A DNA stretch of 64,000 nucleotides from NCBI GenBank assembly GCA_903844735.1, contig CAIMUX010000121.1, positions 1 to 64,000 of the forward strand. Reading direction: 5' to 3'. Numbering within the stretch: position 1 is the stretch's first letter; every line of letters begins with the position of its first letter. The notes under the pieces were generated by a model. It searched no databases. It was not told the DNA's origin and was given only the letters and a program-made list of their open reading frames with translations. The stretch comes from Candidatus Eiseniibacteriota bacterium (GTDB lineage: Bacteria > Eisenbacteria > RBG-16-71-46 > CAIMUX01). The position numbers and the translations under genes are program-made. Below, piece after piece: positions 44,582-52,661 of this stretch.

Positions 44582-45208
44582 TCACGATCCGACGCAGAGG
44601 CGTGCGATGGCCGCCATGATCTCCAAGGCCGCATCCTCGTAGGCGCGACGCGCTTGCGTGGATTCGGACGGAGCGGCGAAGGACAGAGGCGGCCCGAAGC
44701 GGACATCGACCGGCACGCGGCGCAGGAGCGACCGGCGCGGATCCCAGGTCGCGCCGGCCCAGCAGGGGATGACCGGCACGCCGGAACGCACCGCCAGCAT
44801 CCCGATCCCGGGCTTGGCCTCGCCGACCCCTGGCCTGCGAATGCGCGTCCCCTCGGGAAAGACGATCAGGCCCTCCCCATCGCTTAGGATCTTGAGGGCC
44901 AGCGCGAGCGCGCGCCGGTCCGCACCGGTGCGCTCCACCGGCACGGCTCCGTAGGAGCGGATGAGCCACCCGAAAAGCGGGTTGGCAAATAGCTCGCGCT
45001 TGGAAAAGTAGCGCAACTCGCGCGGGAGACCGGCGCCGACGACCAGCGGATCGAGGTAGGACTTGTGGCTGGAGGCCAGGAGAAAGCCACCTTTGCGCGG
45101 AATGTTCTCGGTCCCCGACACGCGGTAACCCAAGAGGAGGTGCGCCGAAGCGCGAATCACTAGCTGGGCCAGCAAGTAGTGCGGACGCCGCACCGACGGC
45201 CCGGCCAT
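44582..45208 (-). CDS. plsC: 1-acyl-sn-glycerol-3-phosphate acyltransferase
   Basis: This acyltransferase of about 208 residues probably makes phosphatidic acid at the inner membrane. The catalytic H-x4-D motif is SSHKSYLDP. The glycerol-phosphate-binding block is IVFPEGTRIRRPG. LLAQLVIRASAHLLLGY near the N-terminus is a hydrophobic membrane-binding helix. The start is ATG 45208, with GGAAGG about 7 bases upstream and 1 bp after the cmk stop. The ATG at 45253 is less likely. The pairing after cmk is common in bacteria. Confidence 0.9.
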   Translation of the reverse strand: MAGPSVRRPHYLLAQLVIRASAHLLLGYRVSGTENIPRKGGFLLASSHKSYLDPLVVGAGLPRELRYFSKRELFANPLFGWLIRSYGAVPVERTGADRRALALALKILSDGEGLIVFPEGTRIRRPGVGEAKPGIGMLAVRSGVPVIPCWAGATWDPRRSLLRRVPVDVRFGPPLSFAAPSESTQARRAYEDAALEIMAAIARLCVGS

Positions 45209-45209
45209 C

Positions 45210-46001
45210 TCACCCTTCCTCGCCGGGGGCCGCCCGGCCGTCTCGGTCTTCATCGACGTGGCCCTGGCCCTGGGGCGGGGCGGCCGCCCTTATGCCTGCC
45301 GCCTGATGAAACGCCCGCAGGATCTCCTCCACCTGCGCCTCGACCGTGCAGGTCCCGGTGTCGAGGCAGAGCGCCTCCTCGGCCTCGCGCAGGGGCGCGT
45401 CGGCCCGTGTCGAGTCGCGCCGATCGCGCTCCTCCAGATCGCGGGCCACCTGCTCCTCCGACTGATCAATCCCCTGGCGCAGCAGGTCGAGTCGGCGGCG
45501 ACGCGCCCGCTCGGCAACACGCGCGATGAGGAAGACCTTGAGCGTGGCCTGCGGAAAGACCACGGTGCCGATGTCACGACCCTCCACCACCAGCGGACCG
45601 ATCCGGGCCGCTTCACGCAGGAGCCGTCCCACCCGAGCACGCACAGCCCCGTGAACCGCTAGTTGCGAAGCTCGGCGCGAGACCTCCGGAGTCCGCAGTT
45701 CCGCGCCGAGATCGCGCCCCTGGAGCAGAATGTGGAAGCGATCGGCAGCCGGTTCCAGGCGCAGCGGGATCGCCTCGATGGCGGCGGCGAAAGCCGGGGT
45801 AGCCGCGAGAGCGTGGGCAGCGGCGTGGCTCTCGCTCTCTTCACCCAGTGCTACGGCAATGGCGCGGTACAGGGCACCGGAATCGACGTAACAGAACCCG
45901 AGTCGCGCGGCCACCAGGGCGGCGCTCGTCGTCTTGCCCGTGCCCGCTCCGCCATCGATGGCAATGACCGGGTACAAAGACACCGCCTCGGACGCGTTCA
46001 T
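45210..46001 (-). CDS. cmk: Cytidylate kinase
   Basis: This kinase of about 263 residues phosphorylates CMP and dCMP. Walker A is AIDGGAGTGKTTSAALVA (Gly-Ala where many have Pro-Ser). YVDSGALYRAIA and VVEGRDIGTVVFP are the nucleotide-binding and LID-proximal motifs. RDLEERDRRDSTRADAPL is a family signature. The C-terminus has an extra 25-residue polar tail. It starts at ATG 46001 in an ATGA overlap with aroA, after GGGGGG. An upstream extension into aroA is not needed. Confidence 0.94.
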   Translation of the reverse strand: MNASEAVSLYPVIAIDGGAGTGKTTSAALVAARLGFCYVDSGALYRAIAVALGEESESHAAAHALAATPAFAAAIEAIPLRLEPAADRFHILLQGRDLGAELRTPEVSRRASQLAVHGAVRARVGRLLREAARIGPLVVEGRDIGTVVFPQATLKVFLIARVAERARRRRLDLLRQGIDQSEEQVARDLEERDRRDSTRADAPLREAEEALCLDTGTCTVEAQVEEILRAFHQAAGIRAAAPPQGQGHVDEDRDGRAAPGEEG

Positions 46002-47335
46002 GGCTGCTCCCCCCGCAGAATCGCCAGGCGTGCTAGAAACCCGGGGTCGCTGGTATCCACCATGGCGAGCGAATCGACCGTGACCTTCCCGTCCGCCGCG
46101 CAACCCGCAACCAGTGCCGACATCGCGATCCGGTGGTCGCCGTGTGACGCCACGTGTCCCCCGCGAAGGCCGCGGCCACCATGGACCCCAAACCCCTCCT
46201 GCTCCTCCTCCACATGTACACCGAGCGCGCGCAGGAGACCGCAGGTGCTGCGCACCCGATCCGACTCCTTGACGCGCAGTTCGCCGACATCGGTGAAGCG
46301 GCTCACGCCTTCCGCACAGGCGGCCGCGACCGCCAGGATCGGCACCTCGTCAATAAGTCTCGGCACCTCCGTCCCGCCCACATCCACGGCCCGCAGAAGC
46401 CCGTGTTCGATCGTGATCGAGCCGGTCGGTTCAGGCCCCGCGGGTGGGTCGGGACGAATGTCGAGCCGCGCGCCCATACGCTGCAACACATCCAGCGCCC
46501 CGGTACGCGTTGGGTTCAACCCGACCCCATCCACCGTGACGCGACTCCCGGGCGTAATCGCCGCGGCCACCAGGACGAAGAGCGCGGCTGAGATGTCGCC
46601 CGGCACGCGCCACTCGCGCCCCTGGAGTTCCGCGCCGGCATCCAAGCGAACCGAATAGGCGTCGACCAGGCTCGCCTGGTCCCGGACTCCCCTGTCGTGA
46701 CACTGCAGATCGTGATCCCCCGAACCGACCCGAGACACCTGCAGCGGCGCACCCATCCAGGCCAGCATCCGCTCGGTATGATCGCGGGACGGCCGCGGCT
46801 CACGCACGCACACGCTCCCTTGGCGAAGGCCGAGCCCCGCGAGAAGCACAGCCGACTTCACCTGCGCGCTTCCGGTGACATTCTCAAAATCAAGAGCCCG
46901 CAGGACCGCCCCGCGCACCGCCAGCGGTGCCAGCATCCCCTCCCGCGCGTCAACACGGGCCCCCATCGCCTGGAGAGGGCGGATGATCCGTTCCATCGGT
47001 CGGCCGCGAAGAGAACTGTCGCCGGTCAGGACGGCGAAGAACGGGCGCGCGGCAAGGGCGCCGGCCAAGAGGCGCAAACCCGTACCGGAATTGCCCAGAT
47101 CGAGGACATCCTCCGGCTCGCGCAGGCCGTTCCCATCGATGATCCAATGGTCAGGATGACACCGCACCATCACACCCAGCGACTCTACCGCCCGCCGAGT
47201 GGCGGCACAATCCTCGCCGGGGTTGGGGTCATGCACGACGCTGCGCCCGCGTGCGAGTGCGGCCAGCAGCACGCCGCGGTGCGTGATCGATTTGTCCGAC
47301 ACCACCCGGATGGTTCCGATGAGCGGCCGGTTCAT
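45998..47335 (-). CDS. aroA: 3-phosphoshikimate 1-carboxyvinyltransferase (EPSP synthase)
   Basis: This 445-residue enzyme condenses shikimate-3-phosphate and PEP in aromatic amino acid synthesis. Motifs include VSDKSITHRGVLLAALA at the N-terminus and LDLGNSGTGLRLLAGAL, the PEP-binding loop. SAQVKSAVLLAGL, the catalytic region LIDEVPILAVAAA and ELRVKESDR follow. The sequence LGNSGTGLR differs from the enteric GNAGTAMR form, resembling Gram-positive-type enzymes. It lies 10 bp downstream of rluB and overlaps cmk. Confidence 0.95.
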   Translation of the reverse strand: MNRPLIGTIRVVSDKSITHRGVLLAALARGRSVVHDPNPGEDCAATRRAVESLGVMVRCHPDHWIIDGNGLREPEDVLDLGNSGTGLRLLAGALAARPFFAVLTGDSSLRGRPMERIIRPLQAMGARVDAREGMLAPLAVRGAVLRALDFENVTGSAQVKSAVLLAGLGLRQGSVCVREPRPSRDHTERMLAWMGAPLQVSRVGSGDHDLQCHDRGVRDQASLVDAYSVRLDAGAELQGREWRVPGDISAALFVLVAAAITPGSRVTVDGVGLNPTRTGALDVLQRMGARLDIRPDPPAGPEPTGSITIEHGLLRAVDVGGTEVPRLIDEVPILAVAAACAEGVSRFTDVGELRVKESDRVRSTCGLLRALGVHVEEEQEGFGVHGGRGLRGGHVASHGDHRIAMSALVAGCAADGKVTVDSLAMVDTSDPGFLARLAILRGEQP

Positions 47336-47345
47336 GGCGCGTGCC

Positions 47346-48074
47346 TCAGAGAATCAGACCGGAACGCTTGGCGAGAAGCTCGCGCTCCAGTTCGGTGAGC
47401 GGCCGAATCCCTCCCGGTTCGAGATCGTTGAGGAGGAGCCCGGCGAAAGAAACGCGGCGCAGAACAAGCACGCGAAGATCAAAAGCCCTGAAGATCCGTC
47501 GCACTTCCCGATACTTCCCCTCATGGAGTGTGATGCGCACCCGCGCCGGATCGTGCCGACGACCGATGAGGCGCGCCTTGGCCGGCCCGCTGTGGCCGCC
47601 ACGTCCGATCGGGACCCCTCCCGCCTCAATGGCCCGAAGGGTGTGAACTCCAGGCGGGGGCGTGACCCAGGCGACGTAGGTGCGTTCATGATGGAAGCGC
47701 GGATGCAACAGCCGCTCAGCCAGCTCCCCGTTGTTCGTGAAGAGTAGGAGTCCCTCGGTGGCCCGGTCGAGTCGTCCCACCGGAAAGACTCGCCCGCGCA
47801 GCCGCCCCAGAAGCTCGTCCACTGTCTTGCGGCCGCGCTCATCGGCACGAGTGGTCACATACCCGGCGAGTTTATACATGACGTAGTACAACCAGCGGCG
47901 CGGCGCCCGCACCCGCTCACCGTCGGAGCAGACATTGTCGGTACCCGGTTCGACCTCGTGCCCCGGAAACGTGACGATCACACCGTTGACCTCGATGCGA
48001 CCTTCCCGAACCAGGTCCTCACACGAGCGGCGCGAGCCGAGTCCGGCCGCCGCGAGGAAACGGTTCAGACGCAT
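47346..48074 (-). CDS. RsuA/RluB-family rRNA pseudouridine synthase
   Basis: This 242-residue enzyme has an N-terminal S4 domain (MRLNRFLAAAGLGSRRSCEDL). The catalytic Asp lies in FPVGRLDRATEGLLLFTN. GKYREVRRIFRAF is the conserved late motif. It modifies a uridine in 23S rRNA (RluB-type) or 16S rRNA (RsuA-type). The scpB neighbourhood favours RluB. It overlaps scpB by 10 bp. Confidence 0.93.
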   Translation of the reverse strand: MRLNRFLAAAGLGSRRSCEDLVREGRIEVNGVIVTFPGHEVEPGTDNVCSDGERVRAPRRWLYYVMYKLAGYVTTRADERGRKTVDELLGRLRGRVFPVGRLDRATEGLLLFTNNGELAERLLHPRFHHERTYVAWVTPPPGVHTLRAIEAGGVPIGRGGHSGPAKARLIGRRHDPARVRITLHEGKYREVRRIFRAFDLRVLVLRRVSFAGLLLNDLEPGGIRPLTELERELLAKRSGLIL

Positions 48075-48862
48075 GGTCCCGCGCCGAGCCCGGCGATTTC
48101 TGTGCCGGCACCGACCTCACTCGCATGGGAAACCGGCTCAAAGCCGTTCGTCGTCAGAGCCCGGCGAATCTCGGGATCATCCAGGGGATCCTCGCCAAGC
48201 AGCGCCTCAAGTTCCTGAGGGCTAGGCAGGTCAGCCAACGAATTGAGCCCGAAGTAGCGCAGAAAATCCTCGGTGGTGCCATAGAGAAGCGGACGGCCCA
48301 GGGCCTGACTGCGTCCCTTCACCGTGACCAGGTTCCGCTCGAGCAGCGTGTGGAAGACCTGCCCCGAGTCGACGCCGCGGATCTCCTCCACCTCGCCGCG
48401 CGTGATCGGCTGCCGATAGGCAACGATGGCGAGAGTCTCCATGGCCGCACGCGACAGGCGCGTGCGCTTCTTCCCGACAAGAAAACGGGTCACGAACTCG
48501 TGCATCTCCGGGTCAGTGCGGATCTGCCACCCGCCGGCGCAAGGGAGCAGGCGGAAACCGGCCTCCATCGCGTCGTAGTCGGCAGCCATCTCCTGCAGCT
48601 CGCACAGCAAGTCATCGTCGGTCCGTTCGGGCAACGCGGCCTGAAGCTGTTCCACAGTGACGGGCCGATCGGTAGCGAACAGGACCGCCTCGAGGATCCG
48701 TCGCAAGCCAGGGCCCTGGGCACGTTCCTCCTCGGCGAGGTGCGGGAACAATCGGGTCGCCGGCATCTCCGTCTCGCCCGGCCCCGACGCCGCGGACGGC
48801 GCATAGGTGTCGAAGGAGGAAGCGACCGGATCGGCAGCGTGGACGTCATCCATTTCGCTCAT
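48065..48862 (-). CDS. scpB: Segregation and condensation protein B
   Basis: This 265-residue winged-helix dimer forms the SMC-ScpAB complex. Typical segments are LRRILEAVLFATDRPVTVEQL, the second winged helix METLAIVAYRQPITRGEVEEIRG, and LYGTTEDFLRYFGLNSLADLP. A disordered N-terminus of about 45 residues precedes them. ATG 48862 overlaps the scpA stop as ATGA. The start could also be ATG 48853. Confidence 0.95.
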   Translation of the reverse strand: MSEMDDVHAADPVASSFDTYAPSAASGPGETEMPATRLFPHLAEEERAQGPGLRRILEAVLFATDRPVTVEQLQAALPERTDDDLLCELQEMAADYDAMEAGFRLLPCAGGWQIRTDPEMHEFVTRFLVGKKRTRLSRAAMETLAIVAYRQPITRGEVEEIRGVDSGQVFHTLLERNLVTVKGRSQALGRPLLYGTTEDFLRYFGLNSLADLPSPQELEALLGEDPLDDPEIRRALTTNGFEPVSHASEVGAGTEIAGLGAGPCV

Positions 48863-49707
48863 GTCAACTCCTCGTCCGTCTCGGGCAGGAATGGCCCCAA
48901 GGCCCCCTCCCGGACGGAACGGGCCAGGACCCAGATTTCCTCAAGGGCACGGCGCTGCCACAACTGAAGCTGTTGCATGCGGGCAAGCTCCAGGATAGCG
49001 AGAAACGTGACCGCAATCTCCATCCGCAACCACGGACGGCGCAGGAGACGGGAAAACGGTATCCCGCTCCCCGGGCCGCCCGGAATCTCCTCGAGCTCCT
49101 CGCCCGACGCCAGTCGGCCGCGCACCCACTCCAGTTGGTCTTCGAGCCGGATCTCTTCCAAGTGGACATGATGGTCCGCAGCGGGCTCCTTCCGGTCCAG
49201 CAGGTCGCGCAGGTACTCGAACAGATCGATGAGCCGCGGTTCGCGCAGAGGATATGCATGCCCTGCGCCCACGCTGGCCACCGTCCCCACCGGATGCCGG
49301 CGCGCTTGGGCCGCCTCCATGCGCAGGAGCGAGCGGGCCGCCTCGCGATATTTCTTGTACTCGACGAGGCGCGCGATCAGCCCCTCGCGGGTCAGCGGCT
49401 CCACGTCCTCGTCGGTCTCGGGCAGGGCCGATGGGCGTGGGAGCAAGTTCTGGCTCTTGATGCGCATGAGCGTGGCGGCCATAACGAGGAAATCGCCTGC
49501 CACCTCGATGTTCAGAGCGTGCAGGCTAGCAAGATACTCGAGGTACTGTCGGGTGATCCGCGAGATGGAGATCTCCCAGATCTCTACTTGGTCCCTCTTG
49601 ATGAGGTGCAAGAGCAGGTCCAGCGGCCCCTCGAAGGCATCTAGGTGGACAGGGTGGCCCCGGAACTGGGAGGCATCCGCTTCCTGCACACCATGGGCTA
49701 GATACAC
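48859..49707 (-). CDS. scpA: Segregation and condensation protein A
   Basis: This kleisin of about 282 residues bridges the SMC heads. The family start is LDAFEGPLDLLLHLIKRDQVEI, then FLVMAATLMRIKSQNLLP. The C-terminal winged helix contains MEIAVTFLAILELARMQQ. GTG 49707 is preferred because GGAGGGG lies 8 bases upstream. The frame is open further back, but that part reads as non-coding Arg/Gly-rich sequence. It is the first gene of scpA-scpB-rluB-aroA-cmk-plsC. Confidence 0.94.
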   Translation of the reverse strand: MYLAHGVQEADASQFRGHPVHLDAFEGPLDLLLHLIKRDQVEIWEISISRITRQYLEYLASLHALNIEVAGDFLVMAATLMRIKSQNLLPRPSALPETDEDVEPLTREGLIARLVEYKKYREAARSLLRMEAAQARRHPVGTVASVGAGHAYPLREPRLIDLFEYLRDLLDRKEPAADHHVHLEEIRLEDQLEWVRGRLASGEELEEIPGGPGSGIPFSRLLRRPWLRMEIAVTFLAILELARMQQLQLWQRRALEEIWVLARSVREGALGPFLPETDEELT

Positions 49708-49986
49708 TGCGACGATCCCCTCCGGGCCCAGCGTGGCCCACTCCGACCCCTCGGCTGGCGATCCCGCACCAGCCAGCCCGACCAACTGTCCCCACCGGTC
49801 GGCCCGACGGGCGGTCCCTACCGGCCAGCCTCTCCGGCCGGCCGTTGTGGCCGTCCGGCTCCCTGCATTCCCGAGCCGCACGGATCGTTCGCTCCGCAGC
49901 TCCCGGCGGTCCGCCCGCCCGTGCCCTCGGGAGCGCCGTTGCAAAGCGCGCCCCGATCGCTTTCCTCGTGAGCCCCCGAGAGCGAT
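49708..49986 (-). other. Long, GC-rich 5' leader of the scpA operon
   Basis: About 270 bases separate the promoter at 49987-50015 from the scpA start. The leader is full of GGCCGG, CCGGTC and GGTCGGGCTGG blocks that could fold extensively. No peptide with a ribosome binding site and no known riboswitch was recognised. Confidence 0.5.
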
Positions 49987-50015
49987 AACATACTCGGAGG
50001 TATGGGGTCCGTCAA
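49987..50015 (-). promoter_or_regulatory. Sigma-70-type promoter for the scpA operon
   Basis: TTGACG (50015-50010) and TATGTT (49992-49987) are separated by exactly 17 bp. Confidence 0.65.
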
Positions 50016-50062
50016 GCCCCATGCATCTTTGCGGGTGGAGAACAATTCGGGGATCATAAGCA

Positions 50063-50094
50063 GCGCGCGGCCCCGCTGTTGCGGGACCGCGCGC
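50063..50094. terminator. Strong GC hairpin, probable terminator or attenuator
   Basis: Two 14-base arms (GCGCGCGGCCCCGC and GCGGGACCGCGCGC) pair at 13 of 14 positions around a TGTT loop. It lies between the PrcB-like lipoprotein and scpA. There is no T-tract on either side, so intrinsic termination is not certain. Confidence 0.5.
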
Positions 50095-50409
50095 CGGACA
50101 CTGGGCCGGAAGGTCTCCTCCCCGATTGTGCAAGTCAGTGAGTGGAACGGTTACGCGACTCCATCCTGGTTTCCCGCCAGCAAAGATTCGTCCACCTTCC
50201 TTCCAGCCAGCCTCGTACCGGGACAACGTGTCGCCGCCCCGCAAACTGCGCAAACAAGTAGCCACGCGTTCGCCCGGACGGTCTCCGCAAGCGCGAGCGA
50301 CGCGCGGGAGAGGCAGGCCAACTCGAGTGATCTGATCCCGGGCCGGTCCCCCTCTCGCGACTGAAGCCGCGGCATGGCGCCGAACCGGCGACGGTCAACC
50401 TCGCCGAAC
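50095..50409. other. Intergenic stretch, no supported gene
   Basis: A minus-strand frame with a CxxCG pair (CAVCGAATRCPGTRLAG) is open here, but it has no ribosome binding site or recognisable family. I do not call it. Confidence 0.4.
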
Positions 50410-51336
50410 TCACAAGCCACTCCCGGCCGGCGAAGGAGGCGAGCAGTCCTTCTCCGTAGTCGTGTCCTCAAACAGCATCTCTTCCGGGTGGCGATCGAGG
50501 GCCACCAGCACGAACGGTTGCGTGATCTGAGCCCCTACGGCAGAGGTTGGGCAAGGTGTGACGCGATGAAAGCGAAGGCAGAACCAAGTGATCTTGCCGG
50601 ATGTTTCGCTGTCCGTCCCGGTCTGGATGATCTCCGCGCTCTCGAACGCCACGCTGTACTCCGTGCTTGGCCGATCACCCAACCACTCGGCAACCACGAT
50701 TTGACGGCCGAAATCGACAACAGGCACGGCGACCGGCCGGTCGGGAGCATGCGCCCGGAGAAAACGCGCGAGCGCGTCTCGGTCTTGTAGGACCGCGCGC
50801 ACCGGTTGATGCAGCGCGCTATGGGTTCCACCGAGTAGAAGCTGGAACGACACAGAGACCGGCTTCGGGGTCTGCCTCGAGGTGCCCACCTCCGAAAGAA
50901 ACTCCTGCAGCCGGCGGGCCGACGCCGGGACCGCGCTGTTGGAGCTGTCGCAGGAACCAAAGACGAACGTTCGCACCATGCCCCCGCCCGCCACCGTCAT
51001 AACAAAGCCGCCGATGGGACAGGGATCCGGTGCCGCAAACGAAGCAAGGGGAAGGGCGTCGATAAGGCCGGCCAGCGCCTCCATATTCCTTCCCGAGAGA
51101 AGCCCCCGGGACGACACCACATCGCCCTTCCTGACAACCAGGGTGAGCGCACCGTCGGAACGCACGCTGACTTCGGAGACCGAGTTCTCCGCTCGGCCCC
51201 CGGCTTCGACGCGCGTCTCCACAAGAACCACTTGATCCCAGGAATGCCACTGCGGCATGGGAGACGTGACGTGCTCCCTGCCGCAGCCCGCAGCGGCCAT
51301 TCCGAGAACCAGGATTGTGATGAGGAAGTTCTTCAT
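50410..51336 (-). CDS. Predicted lipoprotein with PrcB-like C-terminal domain
   Basis: This protein of about 308 residues starts at ATG 51336. The signal peptide and lipobox (LITILVLGMAAAGC) predict acylation at Cys18. The middle part contains a two-cysteine loop. The last 115 residues follow the PrcB C-terminal pattern: a DF strand (VDFGRQIVVAEWLGDRP), a Tyr strand (TEYSVAFESAEI), then ITQPFVLVALDR. PrcB-type domains occur in protease-complex subunits of oral spirochaetes and in many envelope proteins of unknown role. A sigma-54-like promoter sits just upstream. Confidence 0.75.
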   Translation of the reverse strand: MKNFLITILVLGMAAAGCGREHVTSPMPQWHSWDQVVLVETRVEAGGRAENSVSEVSVRSDGALTLVVRKGDVVSSRGLLSGRNMEALAGLIDALPLASFAAPDPCPIGGFVMTVAGGGMVRTFVFGSCDSSNSAVPASARRLQEFLSEVGTSRQTPKPVSVSFQLLLGGTHSALHQPVRAVLQDRDALARFLRAHAPDRPVAVPVVDFGRQIVVAEWLGDRPSTEYSVAFESAEIIQTGTDSETSGKITWFCLRFHRVTPCPTSAVGAQITQPFVLVALDRHPEEMLFEDTTTEKDCSPPSPAGSGL

Positions 51337-51358
51337 GGCTACACCCACAGGAAGGTAC

Positions 51359-51375
51359 GGCCATTGGCGTGCCAA
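51359..51375 (-). promoter_or_regulatory. Sigma-54-like promoter (-24/-12) for the PrcB-like lipoprotein
   Basis: The minus strand reads TTGGCACGCCAATGGCC. The GG and GC dinucleotides are 10 bp apart, as RpoN requires. TTGGCAC is a perfect -24 block, and the -12 block is TGGC instead of TTGC. Transcription would begin about 12 bases before the ATG at 51336. An NtrC-type activator is encoded upstream at 53636-55030. Confidence 0.45.
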
Positions 51376-51503
51376 GATCGCAGGCTAGGCGCTCGCATTC
51401 GTATCTAACGCCCGGTGAATGGGTTAGCCTCATGCCTCGCCGAACGGGTCCGGCCCGGCAGGTACCCCCGGACTCTTGGGGCTTCAGCTTTCTGACGTCT
51501 CCC

Positions 51504-52661
51504 TCAGAAACCTGAGGACGAGCCGAAACTCCGGCTGATCCCGAATGAGGCCACCTGCTTGCGGTAGTACACACCGACGAGCAGGGCCTCGTTGCGATAC
51601 CAGCCGAGTCGCGCATCCAAATCCCAGCCGTGGCCGATCGGTCTCGCCAATCGCAGTACGATCGTGTTGTCGTCGTCCCCAGCCTCAATCTCGCCGGTAC
51701 GCGGAACGAAGAATTGGCGCAGCGCAGGCTCGGTATAGGTGGTTCGCTCAAGACTCCCATAGAACTGCCCGACCACGCGCCAGCCAACGGGACAGGAGAC
51801 GAGCCAAGTCACCTCTGGTCGCCGAAACGCACCGTCGATAGAATTCGAGGCCTCCAGGCGGAAACCCGCTTGGGCCTGAAAGATCAAGCGGCCGGTCCTG
51901 TGGAATCCCACGTGCAGGAATCGGTAATGATCAAGCCGGTCGGCGCCGAACCCGATCGTCAGCGGGTCCGAGCCGCGGTCCACACGCAGCGACGGGAAGC
52001 CGTGGCGCACGGTACCCAATTCGAGCCCACCTCGCAGAACCAGGCGCTGCCCCCAGGGATGCTCGTAAGCGAGATCGAAACCGCCCCCGGCCCGATCGAC
52101 CCGCGCCGTCCGGCGGAAGTTGAGTTGCCAGACGTCCAGGCGCGCCGCCAAAGATCCGCGCGGACCGACCGGAGCGACGCCGACGAAACGCCCCCAGGTG
52201 CGTTGATGCCCGCCGCTCGACGAATCAGGTCGGATCGCCGAATTAGGGCGCAGCGAATTGGGATACGTGCGCAGACCGTATCCGGCTTCCAGGGCCAGAC
52301 GATGCCGACCGGTCGCCGAAGCCAGATCCCAGGAAAGCGCTGCCTCCCCCTGCCGACGGTTCTCGCTGGAGTAGTCATGGAGCGACTCCGTCAGTCCGCG
52401 GAGCGAGAATCCGGCGCGAGAGGAGAGTGGCAGCTCGGTGGCCTGCAGTTGGACCTCCCCCAGCAGGCGAAGCGAGCCGGCAGTGCGGCGTCCCACGACT
52501 TCGATGGCCTCGAAGACATTGCTGTCGTGCACGAAAGAGGTCTGCAGGCGCCCCCCGCCACGCAACGCCCCAGCCATCGCCACGCCCGGAAGAAGCGCTA
52601 GGAGTGCCGCCAAACCACGCGTCACCATCCGAACGCGGGCTCGTCGCTCAACGCTGAGCAT
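51504..52661 (-). CDS. Predicted outer-membrane beta-barrel protein
   Basis: This protein of about 385 residues starts at ATG 52661, overlapping the preceding gene by 14 bp. The signal peptide is RGLAALLALLPGVAMAGA. The rest consists of alternating amphipathic strands (LRGGGRLQTSFVHDSNVFE; HRLALEAGYGLRTYP; GRLIFQAQAGFRLEAS) and ends in GISRSFGSSSGF. A terminal Phe is the usual barrel-assembly signal. The family is not recognised. It may be a porin-like or secretion-related partner of the periplasmic coiled-coil protein before it. Confidence 0.75.
   Translation of the reverse strand: MLSVERRARVRMVTRGLAALLALLPGVAMAGALRGGGRLQTSFVHDSNVFEAIEVVGRRTAGSLRLLGEVQLQATELPLSSRAGFSLRGLTESLHDYSSENRRQGEAALSWDLASATGRHRLALEAGYGLRTYPNSLRPNSAIRPDSSSGGHQRTWGRFVGVAPVGPRGSLAARLDVWQLNFRRTARVDRAGGGFDLAYEHPWGQRLVLRGGLELGTVRHGFPSLRVDRGSDPLTIGFGADRLDHYRFLHVGFHRTGRLIFQAQAGFRLEASNSIDGAFRRPEVTWLVSCPVGWRVVGQFYGSLERTTYTEPALRQFFVPRTGEIEAGDDDNTIVLRLARPIGHGWDLDARLGWYRNEALLVGVYYRKQVASFGISRSFGSSSGF

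Noticed and set aside
49708-50265. N-terminal extension of scpA to about 468 residues
   Set aside because: The extra part is Arg/Gly-rich shadow sequence that includes the promoter at 49987-50015. GTG 49707 has a good ribosome binding site and gives normal ScpA length.
50151-50471. Small minus-strand frame with a CxxC pair between scpA and the PrcB-like lipoprotein
   Set aside because: No ribosome binding site, Arg-rich composition like other shadow frames, and overlap with the lipoprotein gene end.
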